9,215 nucleotides of DNA from Porphyromonadaceae bacterium. GTDB lineage: Bacteria; Bacteroidota; Bacteroidia; Bacteroidales; Dysgonomonadaceae. The stretch is from NCBI GenBank assembly GCA_003517675.1, contig DPAC01000035.1, positions 1 through 9,215 on the forward strand, in the 5' to 3' direction. The notes beneath the pieces were generated by a model. The model was not told the origin of the DNA, made no database searches, and worked only from the letters and a program-made list of their open reading frames with translations. Of the stretch, positions 9,112 through 9,215 are shown in pieces. The first letter of the stretch is position 1. Every line of letters begins with the position of its first letter. Made by a program: the position numbers and the translations under genes.

Positions 9112-9215
9112 ATGAACTTAAAATATCTATTCCCATTATTCATCGCAACTGTTGCCCTGATGACCAGTTGTGACGATGAAGACTCTGTGACGTTGCTTAA
9201 AGAAATTCAGGTATC
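9112..9215 (+). CDS. Lipoprotein, N-terminal fragment (cut by window end)
   Basis: Only the first 34 codons are present. Residues 1-19 form a lipoprotein signal peptide (Lys4, then a hydrophobic core) ending in the lipobox LMTS before Cys20, which would be lipidated by signal peptidase II. The next residues, DDED, form an acidic patch directly after the cysteine, like the lipoprotein export signal that sends Bacteroidota lipoproteins to the cell surface. The gene starts 15 bases after the TonB receptor stop with no terminator between, so it is probably co-transcribed and may act as the receptor's surface partner. The rest of the protein lies outside the window and the family cannot be named. 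No Shine-Dalgarno sequence precedes the ATG. Confidence 0.85.
   Translation, partial: MNLKYLFPLFIATVALMTSCDDEDSVTLLKEIQV

Overview
The window looks like chromosomal DNA from a member of the Bacteroidota, probably the order Bacteroidales. The clues are promoter boxes of the TAnnTTTG type, A/T-rich leaders with almost no Shine-Dalgarno sequence, a large TonB-dependent receptor with an N-terminal carboxypeptidase-regulatory-like domain, a following lipoprotein with an acidic patch after its cysteine, and an S9D-type peptidase typical of the phylum. I cannot fix the genus from sequence alone. All complete genes are on the + strand.

Layout: (1) 1-153 is an AT-rich leader with two tandem -7-type boxes. 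(2) 154-912 encodes a YdfG-like short-chain dehydrogenase, followed after 22 bases by (3) 935-3364, an exported S9-family serine peptidase resembling glutamyl endopeptidases; the two are probably one transcript. (4) 3365-3537 is a regulatory region with a 19-bp dyad and a strong match to a sigma-54 (-24/-12) promoter overlapping a TAnnTTTG box. (5) 3538-5521 is the groES-groEL chaperonin operon, closed by a clear intrinsic terminator at 5562-5606. (6) 5607-5829 is a control region with an 11-bp-period direct repeat (TGTAACA twice) upstream of a TAnnTTTG box. (7) 5830-9096 encodes an Oar-like TonB-dependent outer-membrane receptor, and 15 bases later (8) a lipoprotein gene begins at 9112 and runs off the window.

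The window therefore holds three transcription units: a metabolic/proteolytic pair, the heat-shock chaperonin operon, and the start of an outer-membrane uptake locus (TonB receptor plus probable surface lipoprotein). The genes themselves belong to known families. The least ordinary material is regulatory: the sigma-54-like promoter and dyad in front of groESL, and the direct repeat with Pho-box-like geometry in front of the receptor. I see no mobile element, CRISPR array, tRNA or rRNA, and no clearly new multigene system within these bounds.
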